Below the pieces are notes generated by a model. The model saw only the letters and a list, made by a program, of their open reading frames with translations. It did no database searches and was not told the origin of the DNA. Made by a program: the position numbers and the translations under genes. From Ruminococcaceae bacterium UBA3710 (GTDB lineage Bacteria > Bacillota > Clostridia > Oscillospirales > Acutalibacteraceae), in the NCBI GenBank assembly GCA_002371985.1, contig DFHZ01000188.1, forward strand, positions 1-7,509: a stretch of DNA of 7,509 bases, written 5' to 3'. The stretch's first letter is position 1. Each line of letters opens with the position of its first letter. Positions 6,594-7,509 of the stretch are shown one piece after another.

Positions 6594-7509
6594 ATGGAGT
6601 TTGAAGGAAAATACCTGTTATCCGAAAAAGGGTACAATATAGCAAGAGAGACCGTTATGGCTACATATTTTGCTCTTTCAAACGGATATATGGGGATAAG
6701 AGGAAGTCTTGAAGAATCAAATATGGTAAATGCGCAAGGCACTTATATTCGTGGCGTTATAGGAAACCACCCTATCGGAGTGGCTCCGGTGATTGCAAAC
6801 GAGTATATGAAAAAGTGGTATTTTGACGAAGATGCCGTCCGCAATTTTGATAAGGTAATTGCAAATGTTAATATTGCCGATGCTCTGTTTTTGCGATTTA
6901 CAATAAACGGCGAGACTTTTCTTCCGTGGGAGGGAAAAATCCTTTCTTGGGATAGAAAACTTGACATGGAAAATGCAAGACTCCTGCGTTATGTCCGTTG
7001 GCAGTCTCCCAAAAGGGAAATAACCCGTTTTAAATTTGAGAGATTTGTAAGTTATGATAACGATCATATGGCATTTATTAAATGTACTGTTACACCTGAA
7101 AACTACAACGGAAAAATAACCGTCCAAAGCGGTATAGATTCAGTTGTCAAATCGGCCGGTTGGCGGATAACATCTTCTCCGGCTGGGAATGTAAAAGAAA
7201 ACAAGGTTTTCTACTCCTGCATAACCTGTGAGGATACCGGTATAAAAGCCACAGTCGGTACAAAAAGCAATATTTTTGTTGACGGAAAAGAACTTGATTG
7301 TAAATGGACCCCCTACAGCAATGACGGTGTATTTGCGGGTACGACCGAAATAAATGCCGAAAAAGGCAAACCTTTTGTTTTTGAAAAACAGATTTGTTTT
7401 GCAACCGAAAGAGACGGATTTAACGATATCGAAAAAGAAGTTAATAATGCTCTTGAGGGCGATAACAGATATAAAGAATTTTATGAAAAACACAAAAAAG
7501 CATTTCGTA
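6594..7509 (+). CDS. GH65 family glycoside phosphorylase, N-terminal part (3' end outside window)
   Basis: 305 codons are visible without a stop; family members run to about 750 residues. GH65 phosphorylases cleave alpha-glucosides (maltose, trehalose, kojibiose, nigerose and others) with phosphate, giving beta-glucose 1-phosphate. Seen: A-L-S-N-G-Y-M-G-I-R-G-S-L-E-E (27-41), the family hallmark; T-Y-I-R-G (50-54); R-K-L-D-M-E-N-A-R-L-L-R (121-132); and R-F-V-S-Y-D-N-D-H (150-158) leading to S-G-I-D (179-182). All belong to the N-terminal beta-sandwich domain. The (alpha/alpha)6 barrel with the catalytic Glu, the phosphate site and the specificity loop lies beyond the edge, so the disaccharide cannot be named. 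The Shine-Dalgarno GGGAGG (6582-6587) is 6 nt before the ATG, 23 bp after the hydrolase stop. The beta-phosphoglucomutase upstream supports the phosphorylase reading over a hydrolase. No signal peptide is present. Confidence 0.92.
   Translation, partial: MEFEGKYLLSEKGYNIARETVMATYFALSNGYMGIRGSLEESNMVNAQGTYIRGVIGNHPIGVAPVIANEYMKKWYFDEDAVRNFDKVIANVNIADALFLRFTINGETFLPWEGKILSWDRKLDMENARLLRYVRWQSPKREITRFKFERFVSYDNDHMAFIKCTVTPENYNGKITVQSGIDSVVKSAGWRITSSPAGNVKENKVFYSCITCEDTGIKATVGTKSNIFVDGKELDCKWTPYSNDGVFAGTTEINAEKGKPFVFEKQICFATERDGFNDIEKEVNNALEGDNRYKEFYEKHKKAFR

Noticed and set aside
6359..7493. Several minus-strand open frames at the right end
   Set aside because: They lie opposite the SGNH and GH65 genes, whose protein motifs are clear; their translations look like composition-driven shadows.
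1..7509. tRNA, rRNA, riboswitch, CRISPR array, insertion sequence or phage genes
   Set aside because: No cloverleaf, direct-repeat array, transposase motif or terminal inverted repeats were found; nearly all bases are in the seven genes.

Overview
The window is a tightly packed stretch of seven same-strand (+) genes with no long intergenic region; the largest gap is 67 bp. Strong GGAGG-type ribosome binding sites, an AT-leaning composition, a Gram-positive-style signal peptide and a dockerin-like C-terminus point to an anaerobic Firmicute of the class Clostridia, probably a gut or rumen Oscillospirales/Lachnospirales relative. That placement is an inference from style; there is no marker gene here.

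Layout: (1) 1-411, the C-terminal part of a GDSL/SGNH hydrolase, cut by the window edge; (2) 432-1007, a diverged RpiB/LacA/LacB-type sugar isomerase; (3) 1009-2559, a cytoplasmic GH13 alpha-glucosidase-like enzyme; (4) 2576-3202, a textbook beta-phosphoglucomutase (pgmB); (5) 3270-5831, a large secreted protein built of three clear and one weaker tandem beta-sandwich-like repeats plus a degenerate dockerin-like tail; (6) 5893-6570, a second, different SGNH hydrolase with a GNSIT nucleophile motif; (7) 6594 to the right edge, the N-terminal 305 residues of a GH65 glycoside phosphorylase. Gene spacings are 20, 1, 16, 67, 61 and 23 bp, so one operon is the simplest reading. Two small stem-loops flank the secreted gene.

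How the genes may work together: GH65 enzymes phosphorolyse alpha-glucosides by inversion to beta-glucose 1-phosphate. Beta-phosphoglucomutase converts that to glucose 6-phosphate for glycolysis. The GH13 enzyme would hydrolyse alpha-glucosidic bonds of related oligosaccharides, the SGNH enzymes would plausibly remove acyl groups from sugars, and the secreted repeat protein may bind glycans outside the cell. The isomerase is the odd member: it keeps the catalytic Cys motif of RpiB but appears to have lost the phosphate-binding and ring-opening residues, so its substrate may not be an ordinary pentose phosphate. The best candidate for something undescribed is this combination, a phosphorolytic pathway for an acylated alpha-glucoside whose second sugar needs isomerisation, together with the unrecognised secreted protein. 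No transporter, regulator, RNA gene, CRISPR array or mobile element was seen.
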